Shown: positions 23,601-30,500 of the stretch, in pieces
Layout of the letters: every line of letters starts with the position of its first letter
Numbering within the stretch: the stretch's first letter is position 1
Assembly: GCA_021229015.1 (NCBI GenBank)
Contig: CM037782.1
Coordinates: 39,394,316-39,458,315, forward strand
Source of the DNA: Solen grandis
Taxonomy: Eukaryota; Mollusca; Bivalvia; Adapedonta; Solenidae
Length of the DNA: 64,000 nt
Reading direction: 5' to 3'
Notes under the pieces: model-generated
The model's database searches: none
What the model saw: only the letters and a program-made list of their open reading frames with translations
Told to the model about the DNA's origin: nothing
Position numbers and translations under genes: made by a program

Positions 23601-26600
23601 AAGTGAAATCATAAAAATCACAAGGCCTAGAGCTTAGATATTCGGTGTGCAGCATTGTCTTGTGGATCTCTACCAAGTTTGTTCAAATTATGACCCTGGG
23701 GTCAAAATTGGGCCTGCCCCAGGGGTCACTTGATTTAACAAAAAACTTGAAAAATCTTCTCTGGGGACAAAATTGGCTTGCCTCATGGGTCACTTGATTT
23801 AACAGACTACTATAGGAAAAACTTGAAAAATCTTCTCTGAAACCACAAGGCCTGGAGTTTAAATATTTGGTGTGTAGCATTGTCTAGTGGATCTATACCA
23901 AGTTTTTTTCAAATCATGGCCCTGGGTAAGTATGTTCAAATAATGGCCCTGGGGTCAAATTTGGCTCTGCCATAGGGGTCACTTGATTTAACATAGACTA
24001 ATATAGGGAAAAAACTTGAAAAATCTTCTCAGAAAACACAAGGCCTTGAGTTAAGATATTTGGTGTGTAGCATTGTTTAGTGGATCTCTACCAAGTTTGT
24101 TCTAATCATGATCTTGGGGTCAAAATTGGCCCCACCCAAGGGGTCACTTGATTTAACAAAGGCTAATATAGGAAAAAAATAGAAAAATCTTCTCAGAAAC
24201 CACAAGGCCTGGAGTTCAGATATTTGGTATGTAACATGGGCTTATAGACCTACCAAGTTTGTTCAAATCATGACCCTGGGGGCAGAATTGGCCCTGCCCC
24301 AGGGGTCACTTGATTTTATATAGCCTAATGATACCAGGTGAGCGATCCAGGGCCATTTCAGCCCTCTTTTTATTCCTCACGATGATAGAGATTGAATGGT
24401 ACTTCTTTAGTGTCCCCAGGGGGTCTGGCCCCACCCTGTCAGTTTTACTTCTGACCTTTATTTCAAAAACAGTTAAGATCCCCATCCATAAACCATATAT
24501 ATTTTTTGTTCCTCATTATCAGATGGATTGAATGGTTCTTTTTATAACAACGTGCTCAAAGGTGAGTTTTGTGATCGCCCTTTGTCCAGCATCCAGAGTG
24601 CGTTGTCAAAAATTTGGCTTGTTAACACTCTAGAGGCCATATTTTTAGCCCAATCTTCACGCAACTTGGTCAGAATGTCTCCATAAAATCTTGGACAAGT
24701 TGGAAATTAGTCATGTGGGGTCAAAAAGAAGGTCACAAGGTCAAATCTTTTAAGAAAACCTTGTTAACACTCTAGCGGCCACATTTTGACCCAATCTTCA
24801 TGAAACTTGTCCAGAATGTTTTTTCTCCATAAAATCTTGGACAAGTGAATTGTCATGTTGGTCAAAAAGAGGTCACAAGTCAAATCATAGAAAAACCTTG
24901 TTAACACCGTAGAGGTCACATTTTAAGCTCAATTTTAATGAAACTTGGTCAGAATGTTTGTTTCTATAAGGAAATCTTGAAAAATCTTGTTAACATTCTA
25001 GAGGTCATACTTCTGGCCAAATCTTCATGAAACTTGGTTGGAATGTGTTTCCATAAGATCTTTGACAAGTTCAAAGTTGGGTCATGTTGGGTCAGAAAGT
25101 AGGTCAATATGAAAATGCAACATATGTTGCTCATTTATAATCAGGTGAGCGATTCAGGGCCATCATGGCCCCCTTGTTTGATGTTCACATGGGCCATCTA
25201 GGGGTCAGGTCCCACCCAGTCACTTTTACTAATGACTGGGTTATTTCTTAAACTTCCTTTGTGAGACTTGGTAACAGTTCACTGTTACAGTAATTATTTG
25301 TTTTTTTTCTAATATCATTATAATCCAATTTTATTTGAGTTTCAATCGAACGAACCTTTGTTGTCTTTTGAATTTCGAAAATGGAGAAAGGTGCAATGTG
25401 TAAATATTTGAAGGGCGGCAAGGATTCAGAGAGTTGAAAGAGGCCTAGAAAAAGAATACAAAAAGTGTAGGCATTTCATTTAAATCGACAAATTCATGTC
25501 AAAATTATGGCAAACACGTTTTTCTAGGCACAGAGCATGACTTTTTATACAAGTTCAAAAAGTAGATCATCTTAACGTTGAAAACTGGTTAATGTTATTG
25601 CATCGTTTTTATATAGTATTATATATACATTTATAGCTAAGTTTAAGCTGCATAGTTAATCTTGAAAGTCATGCATGAAATGCTGGACGAGTATAATAAC
25701 ATGCAGGACGAGTAGAATTTAGCAGCTACTCGTCCTGCAGGATGAGTGGTTCTTAAAAAAAAAATTCGATCCCTTTCCCCTTACACTACATTATCTGTAG
25801 TCTTGAGGTTGACTGGGAACCAGAAAAACTATTGAAACTATTTGTGTGTTTAAGCCAGCTCAGGTTCACTTCACTTACAGCAAACTTACTGCCCTTCAAC
25901 TCGTAGTTAAAGTTGAAACAACAGTAAAACAATTATCTTTTACATAATTTAATAACTTTTAGCTTTACTATCTGAAGAATATTAGGGCTATTGTAGTCAT
26001 TCTTGATTGGTGCTGTAGCTTTTGATTAAAAGTTTTGCATGCAAGTACTATCAAGCTTATACCTCAATTACCAATCATGCATTCATGGTATTGACTTGAA
26101 GCTTTATGAATATGTTCAATTTTGCATGAAAGTTTGTATCCAGCCTATATCTGAGAAATTGCTTATGGTATTGCATTGAAAGTTTATTGGTGTGTTCAGG
26201 GACATCAGAAAACCAAGAACGATAACTCTGACTCAATTTAATACAAATTATGGCCCTTTCTAACTTAGATATTAGGTTAAAGTTTTGCATGCACCGTGTT
26301 ATTGTGCTTATGTCTCAGTAACTAGGCATAGGATTGATTTAAGACCTTATAAAAATATTAAGGGGTATCAGACTATCAACAGAGATTTTTATGATACTGT
26401 CATTGTTGCCTTGAATGTTGAATTCATAATCAGTTTTGTTTGCAGATATGAAGAAGTAACATTATTTTATAATTAAATCAGGAAAATGATAAAGTCTTGA
26501 GACAGTTCAGTATTAATAAAACATGTACAAGGCTTCTGTTACCTTTTGCTTGGTCTTGTTGAAAGAAAAACAAAAACTGATTGGTTTTATTGAAAGACAA

Positions 26601-26705
26601 TAAATAAACCTAGCCCTAAGTTATATAGTTAGTTTATTGCTGACATTCCATGTATATATCATAATTTCAGGGGTGGTGGCTTTGGTGGAGGAGAGAAAAA
26701 ATCAG
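2626..26705 (+). CDS. vasa: Vasa/DDX4-like DEAD-box RNA helicase, N-terminal glycine-rich exons only (partial)
   Basis: Four coding segments on one strand look like the disordered N-terminus of Vasa, a germline RNA helicase of nuage granules. The segments are 2631-2660 (MSEDWDETPS, donor gtaagt), 8498-8787 (FG/GG-rich), 15502-15529 (GGFGSDRPPR) and 26671-26705 (RGGGFGGGEKKS). The last three splice in phase: 8787 leaves one base, 15502-15529 takes it to two, and 26671 completes the codon. An acidic/Trp start followed by GGFGS repeats is known from vertebrate and oyster Vasa proteins. Exon 1 ends in phase 0 while 8498 needs two preceding bases, so at least one short exon between 2660 and 8498 is unseen. 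No CCHC knuckle, DEAD box or helicase motif follows before the gap at 33125. Another glycine-rich protein is possible. Introns reach 11 kb and are full of transposons. Confidence 0.55.
2631..2660 (+). CDS. vasa: first coding exon of the Vasa-like gene
   Basis: The ATG at 2631 opens MSEDWDETPS and the exon ends at a strong donor (TCA|gtaagt at 2661). The ATG is preceded by ttcttttctttcaag, a good acceptor ending at 2625, so the start codon probably sits in an exon whose 5' UTR is split by an upstream intron. Reading past 2660 gives no protein-like sequence. The acidic, Trp-containing start matches the usual opening of Vasa proteins. Confidence 0.55.
2661..3810. other. Vasa-like intron, no feature seen
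   Basis: No repeat or convincing exon. A short acceptor/donor pair (tattttgcag, 21 nt, gtaaca near 3045-3068) would put a stop in frame, so it is not used. Confidence 0.35.
3811..5893. mobile_element. GCCGCCAGAGGCGG-family element with tandem core, interrupted
   Basis: It starts GCCGCCAGAGGCGGTCGTAT with a CCGTCCGTCCGTACGTACGT head, and the inverse-like TGTGGCGGCGTATATTGTGG lies near 5854. Core units of about 170 bp carry GAAGTGGCGATTTTCCGG and CTTGTGAACGCAACTCCTCC. A separate AGCTCACC element occupies 4932-5389. Confidence 0.65.
4932..5389. mobile_element. AGCTCACC-family element nested in the 3.8-5.9 kb element
   Basis: AGCTCACCTGAGCACTTGTG begins it, and CAGGTGAGCGACACAGGGCC..CCCTCTTGTT ends it. 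Outside, CATTAATTTTT and AAGATTTGTGTCCCTT rejoin the host unit (intact: TTGATTTTTACAAGATTTGT). Confidence 0.7.
6167..6974. mobile_element. pogo/Tigger-like non-autonomous element
   Basis: The ends CAGTAGAACCTCGTTAAA and TTTGGCGAGGTTCTACTG are inverted, each next to TA (6167-6168 and 6973-6974). CAGT-x-x-AACCTC ends with a TA target are characteristic of pogo/Tigger elements. Internal segments such as CTTCGAAATAACGA recur inverted. No transposase is visible; the 87-codon frame inside resembles nothing I know. Confidence 0.7.
6975..7316. other. Vasa-like intron, no feature seen
   Basis: Noncoding AT-rich sequence leading into the 33-bp minisatellite. No exon or repeat was recognised. Confidence 0.35.
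7317..8215. repeat. 33-bp minisatellite, about 27 copies, with higher-order structure
   Basis: The unit is GTAGGAGTCATTCATCACAT plus TGACTGGTATTCA (33 bp). Because 33 is a multiple of three, one frame stays open for 190 codons reading (V)GVIHHIDWYS. A TATGAGTC variant gives TGA in unit 18. Variant units repeat as blocks: units 2-7 recur as units 12-17, and 19-21 recur as 22-24. No spacers, so this is not CRISPR. It lies in an intron of the Vasa-like gene. Confidence 0.92.
8498..8787 (+). CDS. vasa: glycine/phenylalanine-rich exon of the Vasa-like gene
   Basis: The exon runs from acceptor gcctttcag (ends 8497) to donor GGAG|gtaagt. In the frame opening GGT at 8499 it encodes about 96 residues. 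It starts GGKGFGRG, then has a short spacer (DAEPPQVNGG), then repeated GFG(S/K) modules such as GGFGSRGGFGSS and GGFGSGG. Low-complexity FG/GG/RGG-type sequence of this kind is expected for a phase-separating nuage protein. A proline-rich reading on the minus strand and a second + frame are shadows of the repetitive codons. Confidence 0.6.
8865..9773. mobile_element. AGCTCACC-family element, AAGATGGCC-type core
   Basis: It runs from AGCTCACCTGAGCTTGAAGT to CAGGTGAGTGATTTAGGGCC. Tandem units of about 145 bp contain TTTTGATGAAATTTTA and ACCAAGATGGCC. A fragment of this core type recurs at 34010-34170, upstream of the first POMGNT1 exon. A run of 27 T (9774-9800) separates it from the next element. 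Confidence 0.7.
10546..11448. mobile_element. non-autonomous hAT-like element, 5-bp duplication AGAAA
   Basis: Ends are TAGGGTTTTCC (10546) and GGAAAACCCTG (to 11448), with AGAAA at 10541-10545 and 11449-11453. Removing it restores the ...TTAGAAAAATCTTGTGAAC phrase of the host tandem repeat. Subterminal GGGTCAT-type motifs occur near both ends. No coding frame of interest is present. Confidence 0.75.
11614..13970. mobile_element. AGCTCGACTATTCG-family element with tandem core
   Basis: Its left end is AGCTCGACTATTCGAAGAAT and its right end is GAATAGTCGAGCTTGC followed by TGTCCTCTGACAGCTCTTGT. The ends are inversely related. The core is diverged tandem units with GGTTAAAGTTTTGCATGCA. A right-end copy also occurs at about 13060-13095, so the last 0.87 kb is a duplication of the preceding part. 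A fragment of the same family lies at 25963-26390. Confidence 0.7.
14284..15088. repeat. two abutting AGCTCACC-family fragments
   Basis: The first fragment (from about 14284) holds the TTAA MITE at 14340-14581 and runs to about 14700. A second, left-truncated at GCACTTGTGCTCGGGTGAGC (about 14709), ends at CAGGTGAGCGACACAGGGCC near 15088. A further scrap continues to about 15215. Confidence 0.6.
14340..14581 (+). mobile_element. piggyBac-like TTAA hairpin MITE, copy 1
   Basis: TTAA at 14340-14343 and 14578-14581 bracket inverted ends CCCTTTCCCTCATA and TATGAGGAAAAGGG. A hairpin of about 60 bp lies inside (GCGAACAACATAAAACC and its inverse, loop at GAGTAACTCGC). Removing it restores CAACAATTTGCTTTAAATGA of the AGCTCACC-family host, which proves TTAA duplication. 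Confidence 0.85.
15220..15425. repeat. CCATAACTTCT-type repeat fragment
   Basis: Phrases TTGGCCATAACTTCTTTACT and AATTTATCTCCCC recur in diverged form at 49420-49740, with no coding frame. The Vasa-like micro-exon follows at 15502. Confidence 0.45.
15502..15529 (+). CDS. vasa: 28-nt micro-exon of the Vasa-like gene
   Basis: A long pyrimidine tract and tttgcag precede 28 nt encoding GGFGSDRPPR, with donor AAG|gtagga. Phase matches both the preceding exon (one base carried) and the next exon at 26671 (two bases carried). The peptide continues the GGFGS repeat of the 8.5-kb exon, which supports its being real despite its size. Confidence 0.55.
15530..16001. other. intron sequence, no clear feature
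   Basis: GGACAAGTGG and GGGCAAGTAG motifs at 15685-15735 resemble hAT subterminal repeats, but no matching ends were found. Otherwise I see nothing. Confidence 0.35.
16002..17299. mobile_element. complete AGCTCACC-family element
   Basis: It starts AGCTCACCTGAGCACAACGT with the GTCCGTCGTCGTGCGTCGTC head and ends CAGGTGAGCGATTTAGGGCC..CCTCTTGTTC. The core is about 300-bp composite units, each with CACTGGACAGAATTTGATTA and GGTACAGATGTTCCTTGGGT. All frames in it follow the repeat and are not genes. Confidence 0.75.
17531..17795. repeat. two-copy direct repeat left of the DIRS element
   Basis: A unit of about 134 bp occurs twice (17531 and 17665 onward). It includes GAGTTTTGCGGTCAGTATTT at 17549 and 17684, and GTAAGCTGTTGTGTTTGGGG. 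The copies are nearly identical, so the duplication is recent. Relation to the adjacent DIRS is unknown. Confidence 0.75.
17832..17890 (+). repeat. DIRS left terminal repeat and complementary segment
   Basis: Bases 17832-17873 are the inverse of 21974-22014. Bases 17864-17890, including the self-complementary GCGCATGCGC, are the inverse of 22183-22209. Two different inverted partners at the right side are the split terminal/internal-complementary layout used by DIRS elements for circular cDNA formation. Confidence 0.8.
18125..19228 (+). CDS. DIRS Gag-like protein (ORF1)
   Basis: The frame is open from 18080, but the Met at 18125 (MADKVCGKDKSGDK) is the more likely start. The roughly 367-residue product has a lysine-rich N-terminus, a short helical stretch (ILTILKSVQDSVIKQNEKVD), an acidic patch and a central helical domain. 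It ends in a basic RG-rich tail (GRMGLRGRFRGRGRGMQ) that could bind RNA. No zinc knuckle is visible. ORF1 overlaps the open RT frame (from 19167) by 62 nt, so the RT may be made by frameshift or reinitiation. Confidence 0.75.
   Translation: MADKVCGKDKSGDKPLKRDDKPVKKPNKSAAVASASHSSADTDILTILKSVQDSVIKQNEKVDSLATRMATMESWAQEEPFFEDYGCEEGEIEDRVFDTVQTSSCPPTSSTKRSANEMSRFDSMSKKFRAMEHVDKDVDPTLALNVNELFHKGIDEERYDELVKDENNARPENCEGLTVVKTNRLIWDAVSHNARLNDKKLQNIELSVIKAATILTKTVNSMAAAEKDCQELTPVIDGCNNVLALLGHTNRQINLTRKDFLKPELKYEYAHLCNHSVPFTSELFGDDVSKQAKEIEDSNKLGNRIQKGGFMESRGRMGLRGRFRGRGRGMQAREGHTRQAMDTRTHLTCQKTSQGGACRAEISNNRK
19317..21269 (+). CDS. DIRS reverse transcriptase / RNase H / methyltransferase-like polyprotein (ORF2)
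   Basis: The 650 codons are uninterrupted, and the frame is open from 19167 upstream of this ATG. The RT palm shows SIDLRHAYYSV, the CPNGL turn and FIDDSLL (19841-19861, the YxDD-box variant). RNase H follows, with HTDAS (about 20334), NVLELKA, SDSSTAV and AGKLNLADSPSR (about 20641-20676). The last roughly 170 residues contain DLFASRLN, VDAFSIDW and YVFPPFSL, the block called methyltransferase-like in DIRS elements. With no stop or frameshift this reading frame looks recently active. Confidence 0.85.
   Translation: MVGNFHIEFIKNFYSVENENVPCQSHFNSRDSGIIAKEIEKLLEMEVIKQVQYETGQFISPVFVRPKKNGEYRMILNLKKLNEYIPYQHFKMDTFEKTLNLISKDTFMGSIDLRHAYYSVSIAEEQQKYFRFYWENTFYQFTACPNGLACMPRMFTKLLKPIFAKLRSEGHINSGFIDDSLLCGDTFSQCSENIADTKTLMERVGFIVNLEKSVMIPTKRIVFLGNIIDSKQMKVFLPQEKKEKIKSECLSLQSLGSAKIRQVAKVIGLLVAAFSAVQFGQLYYRNLEKSKSVALALNHGDFEQRMLICDSMKSDLNWWIKNVDDQYRLISHGNPDISIHTDASLTGWGAVLEELKIGGRWTDQEKDGHINVLELKAIMLALQALSAKIIGKHVQILSDSSTAVSYISNMGGIKSEKCNEVAKDIWLWCIERNIWVTCAHIAGKLNLADSPSRKFNDRIEWSLDHSVFDELTRKFGKPDIDLFASRLNAKVPQFCSWKPDPNASFVDAFSIDWKVFNCAYVFPPFSLMGRCLQKVTEDRAKCLIIAPLWPTQIWFTKLMRLLIHAPIILPKSKDILYLPHMDVVHPLSKNLVMIACLVSGNLSEVKVFLQQQLTYSCLRGDQELKNNIKRIYQDGFSTAVNGRLISFQCL
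20867..21914 (+). pseudogene. DIRS tyrosine recombinase (ORF3), internally deleted and frameshifted
   Basis: The frame overlaps ORF2 by about 400 nt, as is usual in DIRS elements. It holds the core-binding domain (WRSGTKKQYKTYLSRWFQYC) and the first catalytic Arg box (ALTHAARSQTVHLL, about 21565-21594). It then stops at 21746-21748 just after LKCYPPDRRLC. The C-terminal catalytic part resumes in another frame from 21756 (SVRSAVTSKA, then ERAGWTSHFTFQKYYSL) and ends with TAG at 21912. Roughly 80 residues that normally separate these blocks are missing. The second Arg and the final Tyr remain, but the joined product cannot be made. Confidence 0.8.
22011..22291. repeat. DIRS right-end fold-back
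   Basis: Arms 22011-22096 and 22206-22291 are inverted copies of 86 bp around a 109-bp spacer. The arms contain a diverged version of the terminal repeat (AATTCTAT..GTCATA..CTCACT..AAATG). This could be the DIRS right end or a related element's end captured beside it. Confidence 0.7.
22292..24370. repeat. older repeats around the hAT-like element at 22.5-23.5 kb
   Basis: From about 22380 a CAAGGTGGGC..CGTCAGTCGTCAACAATTT head fragment leads to the insertion. After 23527 the same repeat resumes, and from about 23620 the GACCCTGGGGTCAAAATTGG array runs to CAGGTGAGCGATCCAGGGCC at about 24370. Confidence 0.6.
22532..23522. mobile_element. non-autonomous hAT-like element, 5-bp duplication GGTGA
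   Basis: The ends CAGGGTTCGACA and TGTCGAACCCTG are inverted copies, bordered by GGTGA on both sides (22527-22531 and 23523-23527). Repeated CTGGTCC-type subterminal motifs lie near both ends. No transposase frame is inside. The flanks rejoin cleanly as a repeat sequence seen elsewhere in the window, so it inserted into an older repeat. Its 5-bp duplication and CAGGG ends match the element at 27510-32190. Confidence 0.82.
24546..25179. mobile_element. left-truncated AGCTCACC-family element
   Basis: It begins ACAACGTGCTCAAAGGTGAG and ends CAGGTGAGCGATTCAGGGCC. Four tandem units of about 125 bp contain AACACTCTAGAGGCCA and ATGAAACTTGGTCAGAATGT. Confidence 0.65.
25180..26669. other. intron sequence with a repeat scrap
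   Basis: At 25690-25750 CAGGACGAGTAG and CTACTCGTCCTG form a short inverted pair. At 25963-26390 there is a fragment of the AGCTCGACTATTCG family. I see no coding sequence before the exon at 26671. Confidence 0.45.
26671..26705 (+). CDS. vasa: 35-nt exon of the Vasa-like gene
   Basis: Acceptor ataatttcag ends at 26670 and donor TCAG|gtaagt follows 26705. In phase with the 15.5-kb exon it reads RGGGFGGGEKKS and leaves one base for a next exon. That next exon was not found before the assembly gap. The GGGFGGG motif joins it to the same glycine-rich region. Confidence 0.55.
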
Positions 26706-26769
26706 GTAAGTTCTTTTCATAAAAAAAAGAACTTCCATGTTTAAGTTGTAGTAAAATATCCAGATATAA

Positions 26770-26910
26770 AGAATAATATGCTACTGTGTTTTGATGTAAA
26801 GTTTATCAGATGAGGTTGGGAGAATTATAAATGACAAGGCTCTGCCGAGTCATATTTCTCCCAGCCGAGTCTGATAAACTTTATATCAAAACACAGTAGC
26901 ATATTATTCT
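26770..26910. repeat. fold-back MITE with about 40-bp arms
   Basis: AGAATAATATGCTACTGTGT at the left recurs inverted as ACACAGTAGCATATTATTCT at 26891-26910. The arms also hold GTAAAGTTTATCAGA and its inverse. It lies 64 bases after the last visible Vasa-like exon. A diverged copy is at 57249-57354. Confidence 0.75.
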
Positions 26911-27509
26911 ATATATCTTCCATAAAAAGAAATCACTGTAGCAGATTATTCTATTTGTCTTACTTAAAAAGAAACAGTCTTAAATATGTGCATATGATGC
27001 AGATTACGACAGCGTATGTATACAATAATGAGCAGAACAAAAACCGGTGTTAACACAAAATAGTTCTTTATTTTTTACTATTTATTTCTCAATCGTGTAC
27101 GAATATGTTTTTAGTTGTGTGTGACATCAAATCACACCAACTATAGTACTAAGTTTTCAACTTTTCAACCCGTTCTCCTAGATTTTAAACAGGATAACCT
27201 CTCAATATTGTAAATATGATCGAACAATTGTATATATCTCTACAACATAAGTGTACTAGAATTAAGCAAAAATGCTGAAAAATCAATGCTGTGTCAAAAA
27301 TAAATACTTACATGCTACAAAAATCACCTGTGACATGAAAACATTATAGGACTTATTTTTCTGTGCTGATGTAACTACAATTGAATGATTTAACCTTTTT
27401 TGATCACGTGATCACTTTACAAATCGCATGAATATAGTTTGTTTCGTTGCAAAAGTGGCTTGCAAATAAATTTGATGGTAAATGTACGTGCAGCGTTCAG
27501 TCATTTTAG
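26911..27509. other. noncoding, left flank of the hAT transposon
   Basis: No exon, repeat or structured element is recognisable. The TTTAG target copy sits at 27505-27509. Confidence 0.4.
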
Positions 27510-30500
27510 CAGGGCTGTACAAAAATTTTTTTTAGCCACTTGTCCAGGACAAGTGACTTTCAGAATGCCACTTGTCCTGCAAAGATACTCACTTGTCCCA
27601 CTTTTCTGCGCAACGCGTTTAACATACTGTCCACATATGTTGTTACCACTGATTACTCAGCTGTGTTACTTCAATACTTTTGAATGCTGAATGATGATAA
27701 CCAAATGCTTTAGAATAGAGAAACAAGATAGTTATGATCTCTATTTTTATTAATTTGTATTTCAATCATTTATAAACATACATAAGCACACAACAACAGT
27801 TTTTGTGATAAATAAATACTTTCAAATTAATTCAAAACACAGCACATTCGAATGATAAATAGATGACATTCACATGATAAATTGATAACATGTAGCACAT
27901 TTATAAATAAGATATCAGTTTTTAAACACACACACACACCAGAAGTTTGTTCACCCTTTTGTGAATGGGGCCAGGCCCCTTAGAATTGTTAAAGATAATA
28001 TAATGAAACTGCTGAATTGTGAGTTTTAGACTGATTTTTGTGGGGGGAAAAATACCATACTTTTGGCAATTGTGAATGGGGCCACACACCAGTATTTGTT
28101 TTTCACCCTTTTGTGAATGGGGCCAGGGCCCTTAGAAGTGTTAAAAGTCCCATTTGGGGCACATAAAAATTGCACACATACAACACACACATAACCGGTT
28201 TTCTAATTCATTGATTTACCTTGTCACTCACTACACTTCACTTCACTGTCCTAAATGACGACCACCCTTGCCACAACTCATCCAGTGAGCTATAGCCTTG
28301 TCCGGACTGAAGTTGGCTAGTGAAGGTCCGAGCTGCTTCACTGTCATCAGCATCTGAAGGGTCTCCTGTGTCATGGTGTTCCTGGTGTGAGTTTTTATTA
28401 GTTTCATACAGGAGAACCCCCTCTCACACTCTGCTGTCGACGGACTGACCACCAGCATCAGTTTAATGAGTTTTTCAAAGTGACTGGATTGAGACGCTCT
28501 GAGAAGCCGTGAGTAAACTTCTGGCATTGATTCCTGGGAATACTGCATGTTTCTCATATTCACTTTAACCTGTGCGTATTCTGTCAATATTGGTTCATGC
28601 GTTTCAGGGGGGAAGATGGTCGGCATGTGGTTTAGGAGGATCTTCATGTCTTCCTTGCCATATCGGGCCAGCTGGACTCTCTCACTTGGTACAGTTCTGT
28701 AATCAAGGGCCCTAAACGACCTAATTGGACTCTCATTGAAGTTCTGGAATCTGAAAATAGACATTCAGATATGCATATAACTTCTAGTTAACTTGCTTAA
28801 ACACCTGATTAAATTGTGTTTTAAACCAGTGAATTTAAAAATAAATTGCTCAAACATAAAATTAATACTACAAGTTAACTGGCTCAAACATCTGATCAAC
28901 TTGTGTTTTAAACCAGTGAATTTAAAATTAAATTGTTTCAACCATGATATGGATATTTAATTTTTTAAAATTGTCAGTAAAAGATTCTTTTTTTAAAAAA
29001 AATGATCAGTTAATAAATTAATTTAATTTTTTAACTGAATGTTATACTCTGGATATTTACCTCTTGTCAATGTAAGAAATCATGTCATCAATGAGGGTGG
29101 TCAGGAAATCTGGTCTGGGCTGATCACCCCTCAGCTTGACATCTCCAAACGTGCCATCACTGATGTGAATTTCTGTACAAAAAAAGCAAAATATTGTGAA
29201 ATGGTAACAAAATTAGTCACATTAGCTGAAATGAATATGCATTAATAGACACATTCTTAGTGTATTTGTATAAGTAATCTGATACTTGCATTATTAGTGA
29301 CTGTGTCTGTTTAAGTCTGTATATCACAAGGTCATGGTACTTAGACAGGTGTATGTAATAATCTGAATTACCAATGCTGGTGTCTGATACTAAGACTTAA
29401 ATCTGCATGTTTACCTTAAGCTGGGGACCATGCTCAATTTTCAACTCTTCAAGTTGGAGAAGGTGGGCTTCCACTTGTGGGTAAACTTCAAACACCAGGA
29501 GGTCACGCTGCTGAAAAACCCTGGAGAGGTCAGCCAGTACACTGAGAATGTCAATCATGCCATGTAGCATTGCCACAAATTTAACACTTTTCAGTTCTTT
29601 CAAGTAACCCTTCGCACGAGCAGCTTCCTCGCCTGATTTCCGTGCTGAAACATCTTCCAGGTGGGCGACAATAACTGAGTAGTTCTTGGCCAGAGCTGTC
29701 AATGCCCTCGCCTTGCTGGACATCCATCTCACCTGAAATCATTATATATAAATTAATTCTTGATTCAGAGGATCCTTCAGAAACAAACAATTAATTACAG
29801 CTTAAAATAGCAGATTTTGTTTAACTGAATCTGTTCACTGACATTCTGATGAAAAACTATATAGGTTTTATATTAATTATTTATCTATTTTAGGCTAAAC
29901 TGTTGGTCATTTTCAACACCATATCACTCTCAGAAGGTAGCACTTGTTCAGAGCTCTGGTACTTGTAGATTCTAGTATAATTTGTATACCTGCTTTATTC
30001 CACTGATGTGCACCAAGTCAACATCAAGAATCTCTGCTACGGCCTTGACTTCTCGGCGGCGTTTTGGGCTGTAGTGGTAGAACATGAAGATTCCCTTGAT
30101 GACATCATCAAACTTCCTCATATATGAATCACCCTTCACGCTGTCAAGGGCACCAAGTTCAAGTTTGTGGGCTACACAGTGCATTGGCAGTACCCACGGA
30201 GCATCTTTAAGGATCAGTCCCATAGTCCCATTCTTTTTCCCTTGCATCACACTGGCACCATCAAGTTAGCACAGACAAGGGTTGGTGAATCAGAACCTAC
30301 ACTGGATATTTGATCAAAACCTAGTCCTACTTTTCCTAACGCACTTTCAATTCCACTCTTCACGCCCTTAGCATCTGATGTTCCGAGGTTTTCTATCGAT
30401 ATAAAGTGGGTTTTCACAGTGGCATCTGCTACATAACGAATATAAACTACCTCCTGTTCCACAATGGACACATCAGTGCTACCATCTGCTAGAATGGACA

